DNA of 64,000 nucleotides from Ceratorhiza oryzae-sativae (Eukaryota > Basidiomycota > Agaricomycetes > Cantharellales > Ceratobasidiaceae), in NCBI GenBank assembly GCA_030998015.1, contig JARWMV010000247.1, forward strand, positions 62,001-126,000, given 5' to 3'. Made by a program: the position numbers and the translations under genes. The notes beneath the pieces are model-generated. The model had not been told where the DNA came from and did no database searches. It saw only the letters and a list, made by a program, of their open reading frames with translations. Numbering within the stretch: the stretch's first letter is position 1; each line of letters starts with the position of its first letter. Positions 46,051 to 58,857 of this stretch are shown here, one piece after another.

Positions 46051-47226
46051 ATGTTGTCTTTTGGACTTGCTACACTCGCCGTTGCGGCCTCGGTCGCTCA
46101 GGCCGCGACCTACTCACTTGTCGACAACTTTGTCGGTTCGTCGTTCTTGAACGGCTTTGACCATATGGCGATTGCGGATCCTACCCATGGACGTGTCAAG
46201 TGAGTTGTCGAACCTGTCCCCCCCTCTGGACATGTATCTCACACCTGAAAACTTGCAGCTACGTCAGCCAGTCTACCGCACTGAGCCAAAACTTGACCTA
46301 TGCCTCTGGCAACACCTTTATTATGCGTGCCGACTACAAGACCAAGCTTTCTTCCGGAGGAGCTGGACGCAACGCCGTTCGTATCCAGAGCAAGAAGCAG
46401 TATACGACCCACGTCGAGGTGATGGACGTTCGTCATATGCCTCAGGGATGCGGTACCTGGCCCGCGTACTGGTGAGTATCGAGGATGTTGTAAGTGTATG
46501 CAGTTTATTTAGCCGATTTCCGCAGGACCACCAACACTAACAACTGGCCCGCGAGCGGTGAGATTGATATCATCGAAGGTGTCAACGACCAGGCTCCGAA
46601 TGCCATGACGCTACATACCACCTCGGGATGCACCCAGCCCTCTAACCGGGCCATGTACGGGTAGGTCTAATGATATCCCAAATGGGGAAATACATTACTC
46701 ACAGCTAAAAATACAGCTCCGCCACCCAGCTCGACTGCAATTACCAAGTCAACGGCAACGCCGGCTGTGGCGTGAAGAGCCCCGACAACAACTCGTACGG
46801 CCCATCGTTCAACCAGGCGGGCGGAGGATGGTACGTGATGGAGCGCACCAACTCGGCGATCAAGATCTGGTTCTGGTCGCGCAACTCGGGCAACGTCCCC
46901 GCGTCGGTCAAGAACGGCGCGTCCCAGGTCGACACGGCCGGGTTCGGGCAGCCCACGGCGCTGTTTGTGAACAACAGCTGCGACTTCAACTCGCATTTTG
47001 GCCCGGAGAATATTATCATCAACCTGACGTTCTGCGGCGACTGGGCCGGGAGCGTCTACGGAAACTCGGGCTGCCCTAGCTCCTGCGTTGGTGAGTTGGG
47101 GGGAAAATAAGCTTGGCTTGGGCGGGGCATGGGCTAATTTGGCCGTTTGCAGACTATGTGAACAACAACCCTTCGGCCTTTACAAACGCATACTGGGATA
47201 TCGCTGCGCTCCGCGTGTACCAGTGA
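46051..47226 (+). CDS. GH16 endo-beta-1,3(4)-glucanase
   Basis: Secreted glycoside hydrolase family 16 enzyme, of the subgroup acting on mixed-linkage or beta-1,3-glucans. Exons 46051-46199, 46259-46471, 46526-46660, 46717-47090, 47153-47226, all in frame. Signal peptide MLSFGLATLAVAASVAQAA. Catalytic core GEIDIIEGVN contains the E-x-D-x-x-E nucleophile, assisting Asp and acid/base. Flanking typical segments are GCGTWPAYWT before it, and LHTTSGC and GGGWYVMERT after it; the C-terminal NIIINLTFCGDWAGSVY and AYWDIAALRVYQ close the jelly roll. About 314 aa, a normal length. It could remodel the fungus's own glucan or degrade foreign walls; the sequence does not decide. Confidence 0.95.
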
Positions 47227-47590
47227 TCGGTGGGATATGGGCTCGGAGCTTGTACTGGCGTCGAATAGGCTGGAATGTGAATCCAATTGCTGTTTCTCAT
47301 TGAACGGGTGGAAGCGCCTGGCTGAGTCAGCTGGCCTAAGGGTTGATGAAGCCCATCGGACATTTCCGGAGCGGGGAGGCCGCTGGATGGGCGACAACGT
47401 GCGTAAGAGACGACGCCCTTGACGCGATTATTACGCGCGGGGTAGACGGCGAGCAGGGGCGCTGGGGAGATGAGCACCGGATGCGGCCGAGATGTGTCGA
47501 TTAGGGCCGTGGGAGAGGCCCTTATATAGACGGTCGCTCGCTGCTCCAGCTCCCCACTCCACTCTCTCACCTGCTCCCGACGACGACGAC
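47227..47590 (+). promoter_or_regulatory. Promoter region of phosphoglucomutase
   Basis: GC-rich intergenic region. A TATATAGA box near 47523-47530 lies about 65 bp upstream of the ATG at 47591. Long frames on the minus strand here are shadows of the GC-rich coding region. Confidence 0.55.
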
Positions 47591-49588
<1,998 letters not shown>

Positions 49589-49930
49589 ATGTAATGAAAC
49601 GTGGTTATTTCGTCATGTGAATAAAAAGAACAAAATGTAACATGTTTGTCCCAAGGCATATTCGGTGTGACATTTTGATCAAGTCGTGGATTTACCTGCG
49701 GTCATCTGAATCCACGTATCATGGACTGCGTAGAAGCCACGACTTGCGCAGTTGATGCACTGCCCCGGCAAGGCAACGGGGTTACGCTGAGTCGTTAAAT
49801 GCTCACAAGAGTCAACCTGGACCGACACAGTTGATCTCCTCTTGCATTCGGTACTGTGGTACGCTCTCCCAGGTTGGACCCGAACCTAGTTTCATGCTCA
49901 CGTTTAACCCACAGCCCATTATACAAAAAC
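49589..49930. other. Intergenic, no gene
   Basis: Holds the phosphoglucomutase polyadenylation region (AATAAA near 49619) and the promoter of the next small gene. Nothing else recognised. Confidence 0.5.
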
Positions 49931-50527
49931 ATGAAGCTCCCCGGAAGACGACTGGTTCTCTTCATAATCCGAGGCCTACGCTTGCTCACCGCGCTCTACA
50001 TCTTGTCCCTAAGCATCGCCAACCTCGTCCTATCCGCGTGCGACGGCTACATCGGATCCATCATTGCGAGCGTCTACATCATCCCCAGCGCGCTCGTCCT
50101 CCTTATCCTCGAACTCGGCTTTCTCGCCCGCTACATCCGGGCGCATGTCTCGCTCTTGCGGTACGAGATGCACCCGGTCCGACTCGTCGCGCTCCAAGCT
50201 CTCGGCGCGATGCTCAGCACGGGCCCACTCCTGATTCCCGGGCTGGTCGCGTTTGGACTGGGCGTGGGGTTGATGAACCTCGTGGGGCTGTATCATCTGT
50301 TCTGGAGGACACGCGGAGAGGACGGTGAGAGCGGGAGCGAGGCGTGGTCGTCTGGCCTGGAGGAGGACGAGGAAAAGGCGCTGGGAGGGAGGCTGCTGTT
50401 GCCCCCGAGTCCGCGGGAGCAAGATGCGCTGTTGCTCTCGGTCGGGAGTGTGGATGATTTGGGGAACCGTGTGGGGAGCGAAGAGGGTTCTGCTCGGAGT
50501 GGACCTACTGTGCTGAGTGTCGACTAG
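49931..50527 (+). CDS. Small multi-span membrane protein, unknown function
   Basis: Single-exon 198 aa protein starting at the ATG at 49931. Three to four hydrophobic segments: about residues 8-35 (LVLFIIRGLRLLTALYILSL...), 40-65 (SIIASVYIIPSALVLLILEL) and 85-125 (LSTGPLLIPGLVAFGLGVGL...). The C-terminal ~70 residues are hydrophilic and acidic (EDEEKALGG...). No family recognised. An AATAAA at 50677-50682 follows. The high GC content and long open frame favour a real gene; a longer upstream N-terminus by splicing is possible but not needed. Confidence 0.6.
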   Translation: MKLPGRRLVLFIIRGLRLLTALYILSLSIANLVLSACDGYIGSIIASVYIIPSALVLLILELGFLARYIRAHVSLLRYEMHPVRLVALQALGAMLSTGPLLIPGLVAFGLGVGLMNLVGLYHLFWRTRGEDGESGSEAWSSGLEEDEEKALGGRLLLPPSPREQDALLLSVGSVDDLGNRVGSEEGSARSGPTVLSVD

Positions 50528-50580
50528 GTCGGGGGGGTGTCGAGCTATTTTACTGAAATCTGCGAAATGAGGTGTCGTAC

Positions 50581-50637
50581 ACGCTTTTGGGTGTCGGGTT
50601 GCGCTTTTGGGTGTCGGATTGCGCTTTTGGGTGTAGA
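50581..50637 (+). repeat. Minisatellite, 20 bp unit, about three copies
   Basis: The unit CGCTTTTGGGTGTCGGATTG repeats in the 3' flank of the membrane protein gene, the third copy diverging at its end. Confidence 0.9.
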
Positions 50638-50765
50638 TTCGGCTGACGACCAAAGTTGTAATCCTTTTAATTGTTCAATAAATTCACCATAAAACCCTAT
50701 ATACATATCACATCGGCTGATCAGTCAGTTCTTGGATCGGCGGTGACTTGGCTCGGGCCGCTAAA

Positions 50766-52659
50766 TCAGGTTTGAATTCTGTCGCTGGCCTGCAGGCACC
50801 GGAAGGTGGGCGTGGTTTCCCATTCGATAGGCACAGCTCTCTGGGTCTGCAGATAAGATCGCTAAATTTAGATTATCTGTGGGAAAAGCTAGGTATATGC
50901 GCCTACCGCGTTCAGGGTCAGCCTGTTCCAGATACCAGCCGCGATGCGTTGGTGCGTAGCGGTGCTCGGATGGAAGCAGTCGAGGCTGCTGAGAGCTGAA
51001 TCAAAGTTTAGGAATAGTATCAACTCTCACGCCGGGACTTACATTCAACAGGGTACCGGTCAAGGGGGATCACGGGAGGCTGCCAGATAACCGCACTGGT
51101 GCAGAATTCAGCCAGAATGTCACAAATGGATTAGCCGTAATAAATAATGTCTCACAAGTCTTTATAGTTCTTCGCTTTGTAGTCGGCAACAATCTTTTGC
51201 AGCGCGGCATCTGAATCATATTAGCGACGATGATCGTGGTAGAGAATGTTGCGACTCACTGTATTGTCCTTGTAACTTATCCATCCGGCTGCGAGTAAAC
51301 TCGCCGGTAGCCCCACCAAAAAGGGCGCATGTACATTCAATATTGTAATGAGTGACATTTGGAATGAGTTGTTGACTGTATGCCAGAGATAAGCCGAGGA
51401 ATTGCATGCTGGCACGGCGATACATACCAATATGGTTGATTGAGAGTCAACTAGGGGAACAAATTAGACAAATCAACTCCTTTATCGGGTTGATGATCGC
51501 TCACGTTGTATATCTGAGAAACCTGGAATACGCCGACCAGATTGACGAGGGTGTTGGCTGTGGGGGGAAAGATCGGCATTGATACCTAAATTGGACAAAC
51601 ATGGGCCTGTGCAAGTGCTTACGGATATTTTTCCGAACATATTCGAGAGTGTCCCGTATATTTGATTCAAAGTCTGCTTGTGTACCCGGACCCAAGAGTG
51701 CATCGGCTGTTGAGCAATGTGTTATACTTCGATTTAGGGACAGAAGCACTGAGACACACCAGCCAAACATAATTGGCACAAATCATTAGAGCCAATTTGG
51801 AAGCTTAGGTACTTGAATCGACTGGCAGAAATACCCGCAGCTTTGACTTGGGGAACCAGATAGTCTGATAGGAGAAATTAGTAATGCATCATATGACCAA
51901 ATGATCATGTTACCTCGAACTTCGTGAAGCAGGTTGGAAGCCAGTGCCCCGCTCTGAGCGGCATTTAGTTGGTCCACCGGCTTGTTCCATCCAACCTGAA
52001 CCGGTATCAGCTGGAATACAGAGCATGTATCACTTCATTAGGTGGACTTACTGGTCCAATGGGGCATATTGGTCCAAAACAGAGCTCGACCCCTGGGTTA
52101 ACTCCGAGAGATCCGCCTGTGAGTGTCTTGTTGTAATGTTTGATAAGCTATCCCAAACGCTGTGAACAATGGGCAATACAAGTTGAATGGTCCCTAAACG
52201 TACGTTCGGTACTGTGATGGCACCAGGATCGCCGCCGCCGGCATAAGAAAGCCCTCGAAACTCGACAAAATTGAGAAGCAAATTATCTCTGTTGATTCCT
52301 TGGTACTGATATATGAGGTTCATGTACAGAGGGGAATGGCTATGTGAACAAACCTTGAGCGAAAGCGCCGGCAGTAATCGAGTCCCCAACAGCCATTGCA
52401 ACGGAGAAATCGTCTGGGCGACTTGATAGGCATCGCTTAGTTGAATCGAAAATGAAGAGCGTTGTCCCCGAACTTACAGGTCATGGACGCTTATTGGTGG
52501 ACTAGCACGGGGCTGAACAGAAGGGCATTGGGATATGTCGGTCACGTAGTTGGATCCACTCGCTTGTCGCCTGTCGACAATGGGGACAAAGTCGCCAACA
52601 GGATTTGCTGCGACAAACCCAAAGGCTCCGGATAAAATAGCCAGAAAAGAAACGAGCAT
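50766..52659 (-). CDS. Secreted GDSL lipase, phospholipase B-like
   Basis: SGNH-hydrolase of the phospholipase B1-like group, expected to deacylate phospholipids outside the cell. The start at 52659 gives signal peptide MLVSFLAILSGAFGFVAA. Block I has nucleophile Ser in AMAVGDSITAG; block II LSYAGGGDPGAITVPN; middle KTLTGGSLGVNPGVELCFGP and LNAAQSGALASNLLHEVR; block III LSFQIGSNDLC; block V SSLDCFHPSTATHQR with catalytic Asp and His. It ends TFRCLQASDRIQT with TGA at 50766-50768. About fourteen exons, introns of roughly 45-65 nt, all in phase by hand reading. If splicing stopped at the TGA at 51152, the protein would lose block V and be inactive; the downstream exons show the full gene. Confidence 0.88.
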
Positions 52660-53590
52660 ATCACAAAAGATATACGTGGTTGGATCCGAATTCGTGTACT
52701 GGGACTCTTGCTTGCCCAACAATCCCCCTAACTGCCTTTATAGCGAAAACCAATGATTCCCGGATTAACGGCCAGCAGACTCTTTTTGGGAGACCAGCGC
52801 GCTCTGCTTCAACCCGCCATGGGAGCGCGGCACGCGCACGCCAAATATGACTATTCCCGGTAGGTAGTGAGTGAGCATCTGACCAGCGCTGAGGCAGAGT
52901 CGGCATTCAGAGAAGTGATCTTTGCCTGCGGAAGTCATACCAAGGCTACCGGGAGCGGGTATAAGCTCATACCGACGCCAGGAACCCAGTTGTACAACGC
53001 TCATGATCTCTCACGAGATGGTTGATATTGCCCACGTTGGGTTGAGCAAAGCCAAGCAGGAAGTTGGGAACATATTCCCCGTCTGCCGTTCTATCACGTG
53101 AAAATACGACCAATGACGTTCACGTGGTGTTAGTCATGGGACCAGACCCATGCGCCCACTGTATGTCGAGGGTTGCCTAGTGTGCTGAATTCAGGGCAAG
53201 CAGTTGTTCTCTACCCCCACCTCCGGCTCGTCTTTGTTTGCCTTTATCTGCTTTTTTATGAACACCAAAATTTTGACCAGGCAACGACCTTTGAACCCCC
53301 AACTCACGAAAATCAGCTCCAAAAACATGTCCAACTGCGTTCTAGCTCAGACTGAATGAGGCTTGAAATATCCCTGCAGAGACTCTGGGCTTACGATATT
53401 TCCTAGCTGTTACAGTATTATCTACTAGCCTTCTCGCTCGATTCTTCGTTTCTCGCCTCATGGACACCATCGAAGCCACTCTCATTGCCGCACATTGCTA
53501 CTGAGGCAGCTCCTTCAAATGACGAACCGCTCTGCTCATCTGAAATCGCTACGTCAAACTACTCTTGTTTCCGCGTTGATGATGCTGTTG

Positions 53591-53621
<31 letters not shown>

Positions 53622-55086
53622 AATCGATCATTTGTATACCGCTAGCAGTCTCAAAAAGAACCAAGGCGCGGCCCCGATCAAAATGCGAAGGGGAAACCCA
53701 GGAAACACCCTGCACCGGGGGTACAGAGAGAGTGAGCGTAATGCGAAGAGAGGAGCGAGCCTGAGCGAAACGCCTCAGTCCAGTGGCGTGGGGGGTTGCT
53801 AACATTATTATGGCAAGGCATCAAGAGCGCAGCGTCCGAGACAAAGAAAAGAATGAAGGGGAGACTACCCACGTTGCGTGAGGCCAACCAAGATGGTTGT
53901 CTTGTTTGGTGAAGGCGTTCGTACGTTCAAGGAACATAATTAGTTTGTCAGTGCCTTTTGATGTGCCGAGAATTTCCGGCAGGGAGCCCATCTCTCCACG
54001 GTCTGCAATAAAGAGATGATAGAAGTCAGTGCAACCGGGGCATTATAGGAGTATATGCTGTTGGGCTTGGTGAGGTTCGCCGCAAAGGCAATTTTTATTT
54101 ATTTAATCCGAGGCGGATCGTTCGTAGTTCTCTCCAGTGAAGCCGTAGCTTGAGAGCACTTGGTTGAGACGTGAAAAACAGGCCTTAGGGTGTCGAGGGG
54201 GAGTTTGCTAGGTTTGATCGGGGGGGGGGTCTGCGGGTGCAGAGGGGCCGCCGGGTTTGCGTGTCGACCAAATTTAGATCCAATTGCCTGTAGTTTTGGC
54301 CTTGCAGTCTCTTTCGTAATTAGTAAGTGTTTTACCTCTGGCTACAGCTCTTCTGTAGGACGGCGCCCGCTTGGCCATTCTTTGGGTGAGGCATGACCTC
54401 GGCTTAAAAATCTCCACGTGTATTACTGAATATCTACAGGTCGCTGTGGCCAATGCTCTAGGTGAACACCCCAGGTCGTGAAATTCTTCTTCAGTGGCCG
54501 TCGGCCAAATCTTGTTGCTAGCTTTCCTAGATCCTTTAGCCGCAGAGCTTTTGCATTTCTGACACGCGAGCCACCCAATTTTCGAACACAGATGTTCCGT
54601 TTTAGCAGAGCCGTAGCCGAAAGTTGGACTAACTTTTTCTAGGCAACCGTTTTACAAAACCATTATTAGGTAGAGCTGAGCGCGCCAATCGTGAGTTGAT
54701 GAGACACTGGGGCCTCCCAAACTAGCAGGGTAACCACATTACAAGTAATATGTCACAGAATAATGATATACAGTACCAATTGGAATTAATTACTACATAT
54801 CGTTACATCCCAGGTCGCGGGCGCTCGTCCTGACTCAGGATTCCCGTTATTTGGTGCGTGGCCATATTTGACGGAATGTATTCCGTGGCACCCAACAATA
54901 TCGGGAGAGAACTAATTAATGATTCGATTGGAACTATTCATACAAGGGTCCTTGATTCAAATACAAGGTGCTAGGATTAAGTATACTATGATAGTCGTCG
55001 GCAACAGAGAATAAAATAATCACGAAGTAGCACCGGGCATGATACTCAAGAGACGGAAATCTGGGCCGCCATTCCAATCCATTCGA
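52660..55086. other. 2.4 kb intergenic, no supported gene
   Basis: A 105-codon plus frame (53485-53802) is driven by a GAT microsatellite and has no recognised domain. A G-run lies near 54220. Otherwise nothing seen on either strand. Confidence 0.45.
53577..53621 (+). repeat. (GAT)n microsatellite
   Basis: Imperfect GAT/GATGAT repeats that would read as poly-Asp in one frame and poly-Met in another. Confidence 0.9.
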
Positions 55087-57735
55087 CTACGGTTGGGGAG
55101 ATTTGTGATTTATAATCGAAGAACTGGCTGTCATATATGGAGATGACCTGTGTCTCCGGTCGTGGATATACTGACGTAAGTCGCTCGAGATGTCAGCAAT
55201 ATCATCCGCTTCATCCCCCACAAAAGGATCTCCAGATGAAGTTTCCAACGGTCCATCCATTTGAGTAATTATGGATCTATTCGAAAGGTAAGCGAAGGTG
55301 CGTGGCATCTTCTGCTAGATATTTCAACTAACGGTGGTGCAAACTGCTTCTGAAGTTGCTGCTGAAGATTGTTGGCATGCACTTCGACTGCCGGCCATGT
55401 TTTGGACATCATGCGCAATGCATCGATACAGGCGTTAACGCCATTTGCGGCGTTCGATTGTTTCTTGTTTGCTGCTTGAGGCGCCGAAGCATGTTCCAGC
55501 AAGAGCGCATTAGCAGACGTCATTATACTCTGCAATGCTTGCGTCAGTGTGAAATGTACGGGTCGAGCGTTACTCACCCATATCATATTCGAAGGGAAAA
55601 ATCGTAGTCCATGCTGGTTATTGAATATAGTAAGAAGCTGAACAACTTTGTGCGCTGCCCTGTCGCACATCTTGGCTGACAAAGTAATAGCTGGCGCTCG
55701 TTCGGCCCCATCCCCAGATGTGTTCAATTCCTTGTTTTTTTCTTTTGCAGATCGATAAAATGGTTGATGTAAAATAATCAAGAGCGACCAATAGCATATC
55801 TGAAGGATGATGATATGCGGAAGTGGAGAAGTTGATCGCGCCCAAACCAGCAGATTTTCGGGTAGATTATTGAACCAGGTGTCCAGGCGAAGACTAAAAT
55901 TTCAATAAACGTATTGGCATTCATAATTCAGTGCGTTAGGGACGAAGGCGCACTGAATGTTGAGGGCCAAGTCCTCTTCTAAATCGGCCTTTGGATGGCG
56001 ATATCTGATTGAGGCGTTTAACCATTGTGAACACTGAAAGACCTTTGGACCCACAGAACACCGATAATATGAGCAGCGATGTGCATCAATTTGCAGGTTT
56101 CGTGGAAAGCCAAGGTGATAGTTCGCGCTGGGCTACCGCAGGCCGTGGGGGCTGTAGGGTCTTCGGGAGGCCAAGGGCGGCTATCTAACCCAGCGTCGAT
56201 GGGTGGCAGGCTGATTCCAGAATGAGGTATAGGCAAGTCATAGTCTAGTTGGAATTGAATGGCCTGTGAAATATATAAGCCCCCAATTGCTGTTGCAATT
56301 ACGAAAGCATCACCATGATTTTGTCTGAGTGAATTACATTCTATATCAGTACGTCTGACTTGGATCATATCAGGCTCACGAACCGTGACAAAAAGAGGAC
56401 CAAAAGCACCAATTTCGGCAGACCGATTCAGGAAAAGTCATCCCGCTCCCGCCGTCCCTCGGTGAATTTTCGCTATTCGAAATCACTAAACCCGTATCAG
56501 TGCTGCAAATATGTAGCACCACATCCAAAACATACAAACGCGGGCTGCTCGAAAACTCATGCCTAATTGCGCAATGATCAGTCTGCGTAAGCTCATATTT
56601 TATCCTCCGCTAACCCATGTACATATACCCTGCGTCTTTCTCGCCGACACCACAATGATATTCAGCCAACAAAATCAAAGCGCGCACCAGACTCATTGTG
56701 GGTTGGCCGAACTCTTCGTCTAACCAGCGTTTTGCATGAACCGCAAACCGCGCTCGATTGAGTGGTGCACGGACAACAGGGTCGTCAGAGAATGCACTAG
56801 AGAATGCCATTATGGCACAGTGGAGCAGAGGGCTGTAGTCCTGCGGACGAGGAGGCGGAAGCGCTGTTGATTGTTCAGTCGTGAGAGTGTACAGCATATC
56901 GTGCAGGAACAGTTCCGGCACGAGTCCGAGCAGCCAGCTGGACCCATACTTGAAGCTCGTAAAAGAAGTTTGTCATGCTCTAGCCGGGAAAGGGACGCGG
57001 TGGGAGGTTGAGGGAGATAGCGAGCCCAATCACAGGTGAGGCTCAGCTGAGCTTCCCTAGACTGGAGGGGAGTTGGAATGGAGTTGTCGATTTGGAAGAT
57101 ATACTGATACATTACAGCATCCGCAAATTGTGATACGGCTGGGGGTGGGTGTGACATATCGGAAAGGCCTTCTACTAATTCAAGCTGCGGAACAACGAAG
57201 GAACAAATGGAACTCTTTGGTGATCTCATCACGACGAGCAAGCAGCAATACGAACCTTTTCCCTGATTCCTGCGGAATTTGAACGGTTTGCTCCAAACTG
57301 CTCGTGCGTGTAGACGGGCTGGCTGAGGGGTTAGTCGGGCTTTGGCCGGTCTCAGGCAAGAGGCTAGGGCCGATTGACCCCTCGCCCTTCATTCGCTCGA
57401 TCTCAGATTCTAAGGTTTGAATTTTGACACGCAGACTTTCGACCAACTGCTTAGTGGCTGGTCGACGCGCGTCCGACTCGGCGCTCCATTCGCACTGTGG
57501 AGGCAATTAATAACTGGTGCGGAGAAGGAAGCTCATCGATACCTCTCGTCCCTAGAGGGGCCTGTCAACCGTCCCGAAAAACAACATTAACTCAAAAACA
57601 TACGTATAATGTACAAGTTCCGCAGATTGGCTGTTCTCCGTCACATTTGCAGCGGCGACGGCGACATTCATTGCATGCTCGAGATGAATATTGACCACGA
57701 CGTTTCGGGGGACCTGAACTGGAAAAGATGTTCAT
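55087..57735 (-). pseudogene. Zn(II)2Cys6 transcription factor, array copy 1, frameshifted
   Basis: Fungal-specific regulator with a DNA-binding zinc cluster, a coiled-coil linker and a fungal_trans middle domain; some similarity in style to NIT4/NirA-type factors. The start is at 57735. Zinc cluster CNECRRRRCKCDGEQPICGT continues CTLY, and the sixth Cys is reached only if a 9 nt exon (57543-57551, Gly-Arg-Glu) is spliced in before CEWSAESD. The linker is ATKQLVESLRVKIQTLESEI. The middle domain has MYQYIFQIDNSIPTPLQ, LVPELFLHDMLYTLTTE, LLAEYHCGVGEKDAGYMYMG and LPIPHSGISLPPIDAGLDSR. Against copy 2 one nucleotide is missing between 56956 and 56957, breaking the frame in the middle of LLLR-FKYGSSW. 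The remaining exons and splice sites look intact. Confidence 0.8.
57543..57551 (-). other. 9 nt microexon (GRE) in transcription factor copy 1
   Basis: GGACGAGAG flanked by AG (57552-57553) and GT (57541-57542), with introns 57552-57603 (52 nt) and 57495-57542 (48 nt). It supplies the last three residues before the sixth cysteine, giving the standard C-X6-C spacing. Confidence 0.75.
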
Positions 57736-58857
57736 TTGTGGTAGGGAGATGTAGCTGTGGTTTAGATACGCCGAGTCATGGGGTTTAAAATTCTGAACAT
57801 GTGGTGCTCCGACCTGTTTCCGTAGGGTGTATGCAGGTTGGTCACGTGGTTAGGTATCTACTTTCCTATGCTTTCGATGCTGTCTGGGTGGTGGTAATAG
57901 CAATTAATAGATCATCCGCCATCGTGATAAATTAAATTCCAGAAATTTCTTTCTCAAGACACGTCAGCCATCAGCACAGCCTGGTCGTATATTAAATAAA
58001 AGTTTCTACATGATTCCAGAATACAGGAAATTCATTCCGAATTTCTGATATGAATTAGTTTAGATGGGAGGGGAGTACACTTGCTGCTGCACCAAATCGT
58101 TTAATATCTTACGATCAAAATGGCATATACCCCAACCATTACTTTTCCTTCCATAACATATCCGTGTATGGGCTGGGTTGCTAAGCTGTGACCAATATGT
58201 TCTGCCCACTCATCTCTAGCGCTCCTTGTATAAAATCAACTATACGGCTGGAACTATACGGTCGGAATTGAAGACCAGGCAGCATGTCCTCTTTGTCACT
58301 ATGGCATATTCCCACCTGTTTCATTTTTGTCTTTTAGAGTTGGGCCGACTAGGCATCCCTTATTTGGCACTGTATCTATAGACCAGACAATCTCGCACAT
58401 CAAGCGCAATCCAGCTCTTTTTTTCCTTTTTTTTGCCCCTTTCCATCACCTCGTTTCCCTGAGTCCGATGTGTTCGCCTTGCTACGGTTTGAGCAACCAG
58501 AAACTCGCATATCTACAGCCCACCTCTATCTCAGCCTCGTTTGAATGCCTCCAAAGGATTGCTAGTTTTGATTCTGACTTTGCGCCTGGGTGAAAACGGA
58601 TTTTCAGACTAGCGGTGACGCATATGGTCACGTATATACCTCAGCCCCCTTTCAGACTTTGTAGGTTTGCTTCCTCCACAGGCCACTCTCAACCTCCCTT
58701 GATTATAAGCCATGTGAATAGCCATATAGTTTAAAGTTTATTGATAAGCGTGAAATCGATCTACATCCCATACATTATTATTCTGTCCAGTTTGTCGGCC
58801 CACGTCACACATCAATATCGCCATTACGATCATACATTATACGAATCAAAGATAGTC
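57736..58857. promoter_or_regulatory. Promoter of copy 1 and 3' flank of copy 2
   Basis: The block GTTTCCGTAGGGTGTATGCA (57816-57835) followed by CACGTG (57843-57848) recurs upstream of copy 2 (61638-61657, 61665-61670). A GGGTTTAAAATT stretch near 57780 is also shared. No gene otherwise; a plus frame at 58327-58593 has no recognised domain. Confidence 0.6.

Noticed and set aside
53485..53802. A 105-codon frame with an Asp run
   Set aside because: The frame is produced by a GAT microsatellite and has no other support.
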